A stretch of DNA of 64,000 nt from Nereocystis luetkeana (lineage: Eukaryota > Sar > Phaeophyceae > Laminariales > Laminariaceae), in the NCBI GenBank assembly GCA_031213475.1, contig JARUPZ010000009.1:8527601-8591600 (forward strand), in the 5' to 3' direction. Position numbers and translations under genes: made by a program. Below the pieces are notes generated by a model. That model saw only the letters and a list, made by a program, of their open reading frames with translations, was not told the origin of the DNA and made no database searches. This document shows positions 10,148 through 22,700 of this stretch, one piece after another (the first letter of the stretch is position 1; the number at the start of each line of letters is the position of its first letter).

Positions 10148-10945
10148 TGTAGATACTAACACCACGATTACGCGCGAGATAAACGAAACGAGAGTGGACA
10201 ATCGAGGATCGTCAGAATACAGAGATACCAGAGCCCCAGCTGTGCGGTCCAACCGAAATGTAACGCCCAACATAAACAGAATGAATATATATAATCATCG
10301 ATTATATCAGCTTGCAAAACTGATAATCATTTTTCCAATCAGTCGAACTCACAGCTGACGTACTCCACAATTTTATGATACCAACCCTGAAAAGGCCATT
10401 GCTACTGGTCCTCTCTAAATAACTCTCGGAATACCGAATCATAACGTACTCTGTGCATGTATGTACCGTATTATAGTATCAACAAACTAACCAATCCAGC
10501 CCTACCCTCTGACTGTTTGTTGGTGCAAACGCCTTGAGGGGACGTTGGCACGCTCATAAATGTGTCAAGTACTCGCGGGTAGGGGTTTCGGTAATATCTA
10601 CATATGACTTGGATTTGGAGTTAGGGAATTGCAACCAAAATCCGCATTTCGTGGTTCGTTGCAGAAATGGTTGACGCAAATATGCGACAATCCTGAGTAT
10701 TTTTAGCCCATCCTTATCACCACCACCATCAGTTGTAGACCAAGGGTAGTGTATGGTGTAGAGAGAGCTTCTGGTGTGCACGTACAGTATTGAGGGATGC
10801 TGTTGCTGCTTATGCTGTGTGTGTTGTGGTTGTGCCTGGGTGTTCTTTGAACGAAAAACGATAAATAAAGAGCAGGACGCTTGCGTGAATGATGCTGTGT
10901 GGGAAAGCTGTGCGAACAAGTAGCACCACGAGCTTATTTACAGCA
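10148..10945. other. no gene seen
   Basis: Unique sequence. No repeat from the other families and no supportable exon. Confidence 0.4.
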
Positions 10946-11050
10946 TTACGGAGGACCATGGTTAATAGGACCTATGGCATACACAAAAAACTATATATTT
11001 ACCTTTTTTTACTCACAATATTTGGTCCTGTTTACTATGGTCCCCCGTTA
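10946..11050 (+). mobile_element. MITE family M, complete
   Basis: The ends are TTACGGAGGACCATGGTTAA and TTTACTATGGTCCCCCGTTA, with the inner CTATATATTTACC block and CAATATTTGGTCC. Confidence 0.82.
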
Positions 11051-11297
11051 TAATACATGTACAGTATGTGCGCGTGTGGTCGGCTGGGTGTCTTGCTTGC
11101 TTGCTCCTACAGCTGCTAATGCGTTCATATTCCATCGCCTCTTGTCGCTCCATGTACAGCATTATCAGCATCACGAGATAAGTTTATTAGTACTTCCAGT
11201 TTTGGCTTTTTTCCTCTCGTTTGCTCTTGCAGTTTGTGTATTTTTTCGTGCTTGGTGGGCGGGGACGGTTAGGGGTGAAATCCAAGGGTTTGCCCTT

Positions 11298-11490
11298 GGA
11301 TGTTTGGGTGTCAGTTTTCTTTTACAACTCATGTATGTGTAGTAATTTTTACCTCCCGTCCTGCTGCAAGCGAGGGTGTTGTTGTCGGGGGTTTGCATCT
11401 GCTCGGATGTTTGGGTGTTGGTTCTCGTGTACAACCCATGGGTTGTAACGGGGCACTCCCGTCTTGCTGCAAGCGCGGGTGGTTTTTGTA
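11298..11490 (+). repeat. diverged tandem duplication, about 105 bp
   Basis: GGATGTTTGGGTGT begins at 11298 and again at 11405. CTCCCGTC-TGCTGCAAGCG follows about 55 bp into each unit. The two units differ by substitutions and small gaps. Confidence 0.7.
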
Positions 11491-11939
11491 GTTTGCTAGC
11501 ATTTTTGCAGACGTAGAGGCCCCCGGCTTATTTTTTGTTTCGGTTCGTGAAAATATCTGACACGCTTTTGTGTCGAGTTTCGAAATGCTGTGGAAGAGCA
11601 CATTAAATATACGTAAGCAGCAAGACATACTCAAGAACAAAACGTATTTACGATACCGTGATACCTGCAGTATTTTTAGATGATATCGGACGGTTTGAAA
11701 CCTTGAGCTTTGGAAAGTCATGATCGGGTCTCCGGGCGTCGAGAGAATAGAGAGCAGGTAAATCGGTTATTTATTTATTTATTTTCAGGACTACTCCGTG
11801 AAGCTGTACGAGTGTGCTCACACGAGCAAAATATTTTACGTGCATCATGTTGGTGAACATAGGCCTTCGCCTCATTTCTCAGGCATATATATCAGTCACG
11901 AGAGATGTTGGTAGAGTCGTCACCTTGCTCAAGGGACAC

Positions 11940-12580
11940 GACCGAACTATCCGATGTTCTTAGTGAAGACAATAATAGCCTGTTTTCCTCCGAAGGCCAC
12001 CTTCGGAGTAGTCGTCAGCTTGCCATTGCGACGACACAAGTAAGGGGTGAACGCGTGTCGAAACGAGTCGAATCTTCGACTGCGAGGTCCTAATCTCAGA
12101 CCAACTTTCAACTTTGAAAAAACAGCTCTTTGAAAGACACGCACCTCGCGAATTTGGGAATCACGCCCGCTATAGACAGCCTACTTATGAACGCGGTGTT
12201 GCAACCATCTAGGATATTTTTTTGCGCCATTTCTCTGTACATCAGGTACACCCGAAGTTGTGAACGTCCTCGCAATGCTCATGTGATACCACCGGACCAT
12301 CCGATGTTCCGAGTCAGGACAAACGCCGGCTCGCGACAAATGTCAGCGCTGAAGAGGTAGCAAACTCGCCATTGCGACGACACCAGAAAGGAGTGCCCTC
12401 TTGTCGAAACGAGTGTAGTATTAGACCGAGGGGTCGCACTCACAGCTCAATTTCCACAGCGAGACCAGCTTAACGAACGACTGTATTGTGCAGATTTGGG
12501 AACCACGCCCGATAGAATCAGCTTGCAAAGGAGTTCGGTGTCGCTGGTATCTGCAGGCTATTTTCGAGTTTTTTTCGATA
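11940..12580 (+). repeat. diverged tandem duplication, about 346 bp
   Basis: Paired anchors sit 345-349 bp apart: ATCCGATGTTC at 11950 and 12299, CCATTGCGACGACAC at 12023 and 12369, TGTCGAAACGAGT in each unit, and ATTTGGGAA-CACGCCCG near 12150 and 12495. Function is unknown. The frames are not conserved between units, so coding is unlikely. Confidence 0.7.
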
Positions 12581-13940
12581 GCGTGGGGGCTACTGCATGA
12601 TGGACTTAGTGCCGGGTTCTACATAGGCCGAGCCAGCGGTTTGACATAGTTTGAAAGGCCACGAAAAACGCCATGTATCTCCCTCCTTACAAGCTCGTTC
12701 GGGTATGTGGACCGCGTGTCAAACCAAGAACCTGCGAGATGAGAAACTTAGATCTGATCCAACTTGTTGAACGCACCTGTTGTCGGAAGTACCCTGGTTT
12801 GTGGATGCCGGAGATCATCCGATGCTGGTTCGTCGAGCTCGATTCCACGCGAAGGACAAAAATAGTCTCACACGACCGTAAAAATATCACACAGAGTTCA
12901 CAGCCGTGATACACAAGGCACCGATCACACTCGTATTTTTCGCCGGTGCCACTGTTTGTGAAAAGCGAGACCTCTACAGATCGTCTTCTCGACTCTAGTT
13001 TCACGAGTATGATCTGGTTGGTGCCGGTGAAATTTGAAGCAGTAAAAGGTACAGTACTACAAGGTGTCTCTGGGCTCTCGCGCAGCATGATAGTGGTAAC
13101 TGTCGTCCATTGTTGTATTCATCTGTGGATTGTGTACAGTAGTGTGTAAATGCAACGCCCCAGCTTGTATTATTTTACGTACTGTGCACGAAAAGCACGG
13201 CGTGTATGCCTCGCACAGCGACCTATATACTGCTTCAGCAGTGACTGAGGTAGATTCAAAAGGCAGCATATGGTACTCTGTACTGTCGTACAATTTCCGA
13301 CTGTTCTAGACTTTGTGCACACTCTACATTCGGAAGAAACGAACCGAATGATAATCAGCTAACATGTAACATACACTTATGTATGCGAATAAATGTGCGT
13401 TGGCCAAGAAAGACGGCGACCACCCGCCACCACCACCATCAGGCTTCGCGTTCACCCCCGCTCAACAGTCGATCCCCTTCTTTTTCGCTTCGGCTGGCAT
13501 CTGGCCGATGCTATATCTTTCCCCGCGGGCCGTACAACGGTGGTGCTGCTGCTGCTTTGGAGGAAGGAGAAAAACTAGAAAACATATATATATATATATA
13601 TATTTCAAGATAACTATGACTACCATCACCGCCACGACCACCAACACCGGCAGGCTTGATCCCTAGCACCGATCCGCGGTAGACCCGTCTGCCTTTCTGA
13701 TTCTGCCGACGAGGGGGTGCGTTATTCGCTTCGTCGTTGGATGGTTTCATTCGCCCGTGTTCAGCAGGCATCTATTGTGGCATTCCTCCAGGCTACAACA
13801 TGTGTTTTCTTCTTATTTGTTTTAACATTTTTCTTTGAAACTCCACTCAACAAACAAGAACTCCTGTCACACAAGCTCGTTTGAAGGCGACGACGGCGCG
13901 ATCTAGACCATATAGGTAAGCCAACGGATATAGCCTAATT
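12581..13940. other. no gene assigned
   Basis: A minus-strand open frame of 133 codons (12687-13088) has no recognisable motif. A (TA)n tract lies at about 13585-13602. No mobile-element family of this window is seen here. Confidence 0.35.
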
Positions 13941-14219
13941 TCAGCCCACATCACAAACAATTGCGAAGGTCGACGCATCGTCATCGGCGTAGAGGGTGTC
14001 GTCGAGGAGGAGCAGCGTCGACAGCCCGTTCGTGGAAATGCAGCATCTCGTCGGAACGAGGCCCCTTTGGGCCGTGGCGTTGGCCTGCTTTATATCGGCG
14101 TCCTTTGCGGTGAGACGCACGTACGTGTCAAGGATGTACTCCAGCAATCTCTTTTCGTGCGGCGTGTTTTTGTGTTTCATCATACGCGAATGTGCTCTTG
14201 GTATAATGCTTCTCGTCAT
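13941..14219 (-). CDS. unrecognised ORF, possible terminal exon
   Basis: The minus frame of 92 codons has a coding-like pattern: many G/C third positions and a stretch LLLLDDTLYADDDASTFA before the stop. I do not recognise the product. The overlapping plus frame starting at 14038 reads MQHLVGTRPLWAVALACFIS, which could be a signal anchor. It would leave at a GTTAGT donor (exon end 14284) in phase 1, the phase needed by the first readable sulfotransferase exon. Both readings cannot be right, and neither is proven. Confidence 0.3.
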   Translation of the reverse strand: MTRSIIPRAHSRMMKHKNTPHEKRLLEYILDTYVRLTAKDADIKQANATAQRGLVPTRCCISTNGLSTLLLLDDTLYADDDASTFAIVCDVG

Positions 14220-14289
14220 GTTGTTTGTTTTTGGACGCCCCTGTTCTGCACGACGAACTCAGTTGATGGACACATCTCAAGACGGTTAG

Positions 14290-16617
14290 TCTGACCCAAA
14301 GTAGACATAGCACCGCACCTATAGTACCACCACCCTAGCTTGATGTCCGCATGATGTCTGTATAGTTTGGTGCTAATTTTTCGGAACCACGGAGACGTCT
14401 AGGAGACATTCGGCATATTTTTGCGGCCTCACTCCTACATACTTGCCAGGTATTTGTCGCCAGCTACCTACCAGGTATATGCCTTTGTAGTACCTATCAG
14501 AGGAGCTGGTCGTTGGAACTTCTCCAAAATAGATTTGGGAGTTCTTGCCCGCGCAGAAACGCGTACTCGTTCGTCTTCGATATTGTGTTTCGCAGTTCCC
14601 GTTTCGCGGCATTCACCTTCTATTATCGTTTAATCCGTCACTGTCGGTGCTGCCACATGCGACAGGCCTCCATTCAACCCCACGTAGATCGTGTACCAGT
14701 ACCTGGCAATGACGTCACGCTTTGTAACAGCTCCAGATGCTGTAAACATGATAGAAGACAGTATACGGTTTATTGTACCCTTGACTTATGACACCAGGTG
14801 TGTTTTTTTGTTTGTGCTCAATTTCCTATTTTAGGGTTTTTTGGCGATTGTTGGCGTTCGTTTCGTTTTTCGTCCAGGCGAATGTGTCAGGGTGCGGTAC
14901 TTAATTTATGCCCGTAGCAGCGAGGTGTCCAGACCTAATCCGTCCGTTCGTTGTGGCAGCTTCAAACGGTGTGACTTCACGAAGTCGCCCGGGGTGCAAT
15001 ATCCAAACTGTATTTTTCTGTTGGACGTTCAGGGGAATACTTGAGGCGTGCTGCGGTAGTGCTGCAGTAGCTCCTTCATCTTCCGACGCTCCTCGCTTGA
15101 GCTCTCTCATGTCACCCAAAGGCTATCGAAGAACACATCTCGAGGAACCATCCCCTGGTCTGGGCATACAACCAGTCTGTTTTGTAAAGTACACCAGTGT
15201 CGTTCCGTCGATATTGATTGGACGCATGCTACGATGGGCGTAGCATGTTTTGGCTCCAACACTCATCGTTTCCCTGACCGGGCTCATTAGCCCAGTATGA
15301 CGGGGTGCCGTCAGTATTTTTCGATGTTTTTCTTCATGTACCTATGGATATAATACGCTTTAAGATTGCCTGTCGAGGTACACTTTGAGTTTTTCTCCAC
15401 ATCAGATTTTAGGGTCGAGGTATGTAGCTCGTACGCTCGTATCGAATGATCAAAACTCCACAAAAAACGGCTGGAACTACTTCTATCGGAGCACGACGCG
15501 TTGGTTCCATAAATAAAGAGCCCCGTCAGCCTGGTTGGCTTTCCATAAATACTCCCTTCAGCTTGGCGCGGATCATTTTGGGTTTTTGGTTTCTGTTTGT
15601 AGCCTCCGATGATGTTGGTATCCTCCGATTATTGCTGTTAACGGTGTGCTTGCATATCCCATTTTGCTCGTGGGTTCCAAACGCTCATTACTCCTCAAGA
15701 ACCCAAGACGTATGAAGAAGCCCATAGGCCGAAGGGTCTCCGATTATGTCCTGGATTCTTTTTTGCATGTTCGCTACGTTCAGTTCTTGTTTTTTGTTTG
15801 AGGAGGCGTTACCCCTCCGAGGAACGAGAGTATCACGGTGCTCCTATTCCTTCCCCGCGCCGGTGTCCCCTCCTGGCGTATATTCGGACAGATTTTCGCC
15901 GACAGTCCAGCAGACGAACCGCCGCGCTACTGCACAGGTGATATCGATACCGGAGGTCCACCCTTTGCACAGCGCGCATGGTACCCTGTGCGTTCCCAGA
16001 CACCGACCACAGCGTCCGTGCACGTCTGAGTAGACACGAATGTGCTGCAGTTCTAAATGTTATCTTTGTTGGGTGTTTCCTATAGTTTCTTCTAGAATTT
16101 GCATTGGCGCCTAAACAACGGTTTTGTTTCTTCTGAGATGGTGGAAGCCATCGACCGAACGACCGACGGAGATCCCCACCAACGCATATAAGGATCAATA
16201 TTTTCAAGTATATTTGTGTCCGGGCTCATACGACGACAGGTTCGGGGGTATTGTTCCTAGGATAGTCTGTTTCGTTTTCATGTATGAATTGCATGCTACT
16301 GACTATAGTTTGAATACACGATTATGGAGCAAATCCAAGCAAAGGCCGGAATGCCGTAGAGCGCCACGTTTTAGCGTCATTTTGTCCGGCCCGTTGGGAA
16401 GGTGTCGTCCTACATGGACTGGTTCTCTGTAGCCTAGCTACCATGTGTGTTGGAGTGGAGAACACGTAAGCTGTACAACCGCCTGGCTTTTCACGTTCGG
16501 CCAACACGGTGATCACGCAGCTAGGTGCCTCCATCCAACCTTCGTTGTCATCTCTCGCGCCCTGCTCGCTGTTCTGTGGGATGCACGACTTCCTCGCCCA
16601 TGCTCGCGCGTGCACAG
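14290..16617. other. region upstream of the first placed sulfotransferase exon
   Basis: This should contain the promoter and the N-terminal (membrane anchor and stem) exon or exons of the sulfotransferase, but none can be fixed by motif or phase. Frames at 15446-15715 and 15746-16033 contain hydrophobic stretches and are only candidates. Confidence 0.3.
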
Positions 16618-16704
16618 TGTTTCACCACTTTGTGAAAAGCGGGGGCACGGCCGTCAAATTGCCGCTGAAAGATGCATGCAAGGAAGCCAAGAACCGTCGA
16701 CCAG
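16618..16704 (+). CDS. sulfotransferase exon with 5'-PSB loop
   Basis: It follows the acceptor GCGCGTGCACAG and ends at CCAG/GTGCAG. It reads FHHFVKSGGTAVK, the PAPS 5'-phosphosulfate-binding loop (consensus PKTGGTS), then LPLKDACKEAKNRRP. It enters and leaves in phase 1. The donor GTGCAG is weak. Confidence 0.75.
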
Positions 16705-19700
16705 GTGCAGGGATGTGGCTGACTCGATGCGGAGTATTGTGTCCTCTGGTGTCGCTTGCCACGCTATTGGGAGAAGATCTGAACTATGTAGCTCCTGCAG
16801 ATAGATACACCGAGGTCAAACCGTGTCAACACTGCTCCACGTTGGTTTAGTTTGCTCCCCCGAATCCCCAGGGGGGGGTCTCTCGCATTGCAGCGCGCTA
16901 TCAATGAAAACCGGAGGTGTGTCACGGCGTTTGGAGACCGCGTCCAGGCTCTGGTATTTCTGCTGATGCGCATATTGTGCTGTTTATCTGGAATACCGAA
17001 AGCCAATGTATTCTACCCTTGGAGTGCAAAGTGGCGTCGTCGAAGGATCTCATTGTTCGGAAATGAGGCACTGTTTTTCTATGTTATCCCCCTGTTTATT
17101 TCCTGTTTCGGCGACTGACCGTGATGCATTCGATCCTAGGGTAATAGAAGACGGGGTCTGACTCGTCAACATTGCATGTTCATCTCCACGATGGTTTTGC
17201 GCACATTTCTTTGTTCGCTTGGTTCCTCACCGGTCGAGCTCCCATGGTAAGAAACTGCAGGTCAGACTGATGCTTGTACGACATGTACTTTCGCTTTGTT
17301 AAGTGTTCTCGTGGCGGTGTGTGTAGGGTTACGGGAGCACATCTTTTCGGCGCCGTGCGTCTCGGGAGAGGTATTGGGCGCGTTACTCCAGGCACTCGCA
17401 CGATATGGCACCACCGTTTCAGTGGCATTGCTCTGTGCATCTTTGGTCTGCAGTATCATACACCGGGATAACGAGGATAGCGCCACAGATGCGCTTGGAT
17501 ATGCTCCACAACGCCTCCGTCATCGTTGGATTCGGAGAAATGATCAGGTAAGAATGTTTCCGCAGGATGTTCGGGACCCACATTCTTAGCGGTGAGTCGA
17601 ACGATATAGTTTTTTCGTACGCACTGGCTACGAATAGTCACGGCGCGAAGCGGCATGGGGAAATATTACATTTATCTCGTGTGTCACAACTCTGTGCACT
17701 GTAATGCAATATTTTTATACGTGTTACATCACCCCCCCCCAACAAAGCAGTTTGCCGATTCTGTACTTCATTTTTTGCCGTCCCAATTTCCCACGGACGC
17801 TCGAAACAGGTCAAAGCACCTATATGAATACAGCTCTTGAAAGAAGCGATATTACGTGGGACCATAGTAAATAGGACCAAATACTGTCGGTAAAAATAGC
17901 GAAAATTTAGGGGGTTTTCAGTATATCGTAGGCCCTATTTAATATGGTCCCCCGTAATATGTTTTTTTTCGTGTATTCAGTACACGAAATGCCCGCCTGA
18001 CCTGCACATGTGATGGTGGTTTGTTTTAACACTGGTTCGTCTTTGCTATCGGTTATTGAGACGCTGGGTTTCTCCTTCCCACTGCTGTTCCTTTCCGCAC
18101 GCACGACCCCGAGGCAAGAGTTTCCCTCTTGGGTCTTCCCAGGAAACAATTGACCCTACATAGTGACGATTGCGGCGAGGACAGCTGCGTGATTGAGGCG
18201 TTATACAAGTTTGTTTCCGCGTTACCCTGGAAGGAACTATGTCGTACGTCACGGGCGACAACGTCAGACGATTAGTATCGCTAAATATGCCAAGAATATG
18301 TTTCGGTCACTTCTAACCGGGTCCCAAAGCGATGAAGACACTTCTGCTGTAGAGAGAGCACTCATGTGGTCTCTAGCTCGTAGCATGGCGTCTGCTACGG
18401 CACTAAAAGCGCCTAGATGTTGAGATAAAGCCTCTTCTGAGGATTTTTCTTCCATTCGCCAAACGAAAACTGAGTTCAGGTAAATGCTGGAGGTGCAACC
18501 CAATGAACCGTCCCAAAAGATACTTCATGCCAGGTAGCGATTAGTCCTTTCCTCCAAAATGTTTGTAAACCACGACGTACGGGTGTTCCGGCGACTACGG
18601 GGGTAAGGATCCCGCTCGTTTAGATATGTTGGTGGGTCAAGCCATGTTTATTATTGTCTCAGCACGCGTCGCACGAGGAACGTAATCCTTCTCGCGGTCC
18701 GACGTTTTGAAATCATCACGAGCAACCGAACGCTCAACCTCACCGGCTGAAAACACGACAGAACCGCGTTGCTATGATGGGTGTAGCTATCGCTGTTCCG
18801 CATCTGTGTGTCTACTGACGGCTGTTCTTAACTATTGAACAACCACCATTTCGTCACCCAGATGTACACACGACAGAAACGCGTAGCTGCGATAAGCGTA
18901 GCCACCACTTTCCCCCGTTTGCGTGCCCACTGAGGGCGCTGCTCAACTGAGGAGCATCCCCAATCTCGTCCCAATACCGTCTATGATTGTTCGATCTCGC
19001 TCACAAGAACCTTACTGTGAGCTATGAGATTTATGTACCATGTGGTATATGTGTTTCCGAAGCCAGCATCTAAGTTCCGGACCGGGCCTCGGGTATTTTC
19101 AGGTGCACCCCCACACCGTGACGTGCGCCCAAGTAAAACACATGCGAAAGTGCAGACGCTCCTGCGGGGGGGCTCACTCTTGGAGCCCCGGGTGGCAGGA
19201 TACTCTGTCCTTAAACGTGTCTCGCCCCGACCGTGGTGTGGCTCTCGTGTTTCCCGGTCTTGCCACCCGCCACGGTCGCCCAACCCGCCGCGTTTTTGTT
19301 TTGCGGCAGGGAACCCCTGAAGGCCACCGGTAGGGACTGCGAATACTTCACGATGATGCGGCACCCGATTGATAGGCTCATTTCGATGTTCTACTATTGT
19401 CCTACAGATCACGACATCCAAATCAGGCCGCCCAAGGTGACGTTTCGCTCTTTTATCTTCCTTGGGACACGTTGCCACGGTCAGGGTTGACACTCATTTT
19501 TGACCATTGTGTGCTCTGCAAGACGGCGATGCTCATTTGGGGAGCCGCTCACATCTGGTCTGGAGCACCCCGCTTGATGATCGTTTAGCAGCGCTCGTGA
19601 TCACTATCCGGCAATGGGCCATGAGATGGGTTCTCAATGAATCTCGAAATGTCAGCTATTTGCGCGGAATTTTGGAGGAATTTCAAAAAATTCCAGTGGG

Positions 19701-22700
19701 CGAGCCCTTACCGTATGATTGATCTGGTGCGTTTCGGTATAGCTGGCAAGGTCGATTTATTATTTTTTGGTCCCCAACTTGGAACTCCTTTCGCGGCCAC
19801 TCGAAGCTACCCGCACACGTGCAAGATGTAGGGAAAAACGTTGACCGGTCCGTACCCCTAGGTTTATGTATTAGGATTTGCCTTGCGGAGGCCGATGTTG
19901 CCCTCTCTACCCTGCGATAACGCGGAAACCTCGCCAGGAAATGGTGTACCTACTCGTATTTTGGTTTTGTCTGCCAAGCAATGTCTATACGCACAAGATC
20001 TGACGTGTTTCATTAACCGCGGCATATTCGACCACCACACCCGCGCCGTCCGTGCGCTTCACCCCAACGCACAGTTTTGCGGGGATTACAAGGGCGATGC
20101 AGATCCTATCCAGGACCGGCTTTTAGAATTTGCGACCAAATATTGTGGGAACAGAGCATTTCGTTCGATGCTGGACGCGGTCTTCTGCACCCCCTTGTCC
20201 GAATTTTGCGACGCAGAACACGCGGTGGGTGCAAGCTCTTGAGTGTGCGTAGGTTTCGATCTCTCACAGACGAGGCGTGCGTGTAGGAGGTTTTGCGCGT
20301 TTTCCATGTTCCGCAACAGTCAGAACAACGTAAAACCACTGCTGAACTGCTGCATGGCTGCGTAGAACGGCTTCCATACCTGCTCGGCTTCGCAAGAGCT
20401 GGTTGCTCACAAGGACGACCCATCCATCACGGTTGAGTAACATGAAAAGAGGACGAAGGAACGCCAACTTATTTTATTAAAGCCAGTAGAAAAGCGAAAC
20501 CGAATCCTCAACCGCTCTGAGTTCCAGGTACCTAGGCTACTTCCATCAGCATGTAACACTGCCGTGTTTCTCGTTCTATGGCGCGTATATCATTCTTCTA
20601 TGGGCATGTCATTCCTTGTCGTCGTGCGTATCCCTCGCTGTTTTGTGGTCTGCGAAAACCTTCGTGACTGGTGCTCGCAGCGACAAGCATCCCTCAGGCC
20701 GAAGAACATCAACACTCCGGAGGGCTGGTTGGTTCAGGAGGAAGCCAAGGTGCGGAGGCATCCGTCGGTAGGCTTGGACTCTGGAGCCCAACGGCTTCAT
20801 ACTGATGTACAACTCTTTCACGGAAGAGCGGTCCGACGTCGTTGGAGCCGATATCTACTCACCACGATCGCCCGTTTAGATAATATTTTCGAAGCCCATG
20901 GGGTCGTGTATATGAGGCTCGTATTACAATTGTGTTCACAGCAATCTACTGTGGGTTGGACCCGGTGTCCCTGGTCGCTTGGTAGGTGGTCCGCGCGCAA
21001 ATAAAGATAACTGTCTTGGGTTCCAGTCACACCGAGTGCATAGTCATAAAGACGTTTTTCTGCACGAAAAATGATGAGCGAAAGGCGCCAGAGTGTCAAG
21101 TAGCGTCATTGGATGAATGTCGAGACACCGGTGGGAATGCTCAACCCTACGTGCGATATATCCGAAGGCACGCGCCGAGGGGGGGGGATGGACGAGACCT
21201 ATGAACACGGCTTGTTCAGAAGATCACTGAGGATAAAACCTCATACGAGTGTCAATAGGAAGTTAAGGCGATTATCACGAAAAACAAAAACACTTGTAAA
21301 AAATAGATCTCGTCAAGTAAGGAGCTACGGAGAAACCTCGTGCCCCCTGTGGCGACGCGTATGCGTGTGAGTTGTATACCAAGCACGTAGGCGTGCAATG
21401 TTGGAAACAAGTTCCAGAGGGGCCTTGCTCGAAGCCATTAGTGTTGTTATAGGGAATACACTCGTATCACACCGGCGGTATACTGTCTGGATCCAGGCCC
21501 TTCAGACCACGGTAAACCTTCGCGCGTCTGGCCACGGCATGCCCACAAACCGGGTGCACTCCCAATTTTCGTATTCGCGCAGATGAAATGTACAACAAAA
21601 CAACCCGGCGGTAGGAATGATATGCCCTAGCATATCTGCGCTCCTTGCATGACGCGTTCAAATTTCTCGACCGAAAGCTGACTTTGAATATTTTTCCGTG
21701 TGCGAGCCGACCACTCCCAGTGGTTTTTGATCCTAAACCCAATGTGGTCTTGAAAGGAGTAAAGCAGCAAGTAGCGGCCCACTCGAAAATCACCACCGGT
21801 TCACAAACATTAAGCGTCAAAGCGGTACACGTCACGTGAATTTGCCCGATATGGAGTTGCTGGTTTTCCGAGCGGTGTCATGCCGCCTCTGTGTAACGCG
21901 ACACCACGGACGCTGGCCTGTGGATTTGACAGAATAAGTGGGAACAGCCTGCGTTTTAGCACCGCAAGTCAATCCCGCTGGCAAGGATTCAACAGCGTCG
22001 TGGAGGTCCCTCACACAGTAGCGGTTAACAGACAAAACGGAAAAATGGGAACGAAACAAAAAATGGGAACGGACGGTTTTTTTTAGAAAGCAAACCAATT
22101 GTGTACAACTCCAAGAAAAAAAGTTGACAGTCCTGTGGGGCTGTACAGCAGCCTTCGAATGAGCTGTCGCTCAGGCTGGAAGTCCTCGGCATCGCCGCGG
22201 TAGCCAGCATCTAGAGAAATCACAATAGAGCCAGCGTATATCGCTTTTTGCGCCCACCCGAAGGCACGAGATGGAGCATGACCGTTCTGACGAGCTCCTC
22301 TCACAGGGCTGGCCAAGGGGTTTCGCAGGATCATTTCGGTTCTCTGATACACCACATGGTTCTGGAGATACGGCTTGGTTCTCATTTTAGGCTTCGTTCC
22401 CATTTTTCCGATTTGTCTGTTGGTTGTGGTAATTTGCGCGGGGGAGACTATTATAGCATGTTTTCAATGAGGCTTTTGGGTATTGCGCCTGGATTGAAGT
22501 TACGCGCACACAACGTGGTTTTATGCCGTTAACGTGGCATGCGTAGTCAGTACAACCCCGATCGGGGGGGGCTCTCGACCAGCCGGGTAAATCACTCGTG
22601 GATGCTTCAACAAGACGCATCAATGGGCATGCTCGTTTCGTTTATACGAGTTGCTTTTATTCCATCGTTGGTGTCGCAAGGGTATCCAGTCTGACGTACT

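Noticed and set aside
17296..17453. Longer version of the 17.45-kb sulfotransferase exon (GLREHIFSAPCVSGEVLGALL)
   Set aside because: That frame leaves the donor in phase 0 and cannot join the 19310 exon, whereas the shorter exon from 17454 fits phases on both sides and gives family-like sequence.
19520..19722. Plus frame with RLAALVITIRQWAMRWVLNE as a sulfotransferase exon
   Set aside because: Exon 19310-19436 joins 20075-20224 in perfect phase and homology order; this frame has no place between them and ends in a stop.
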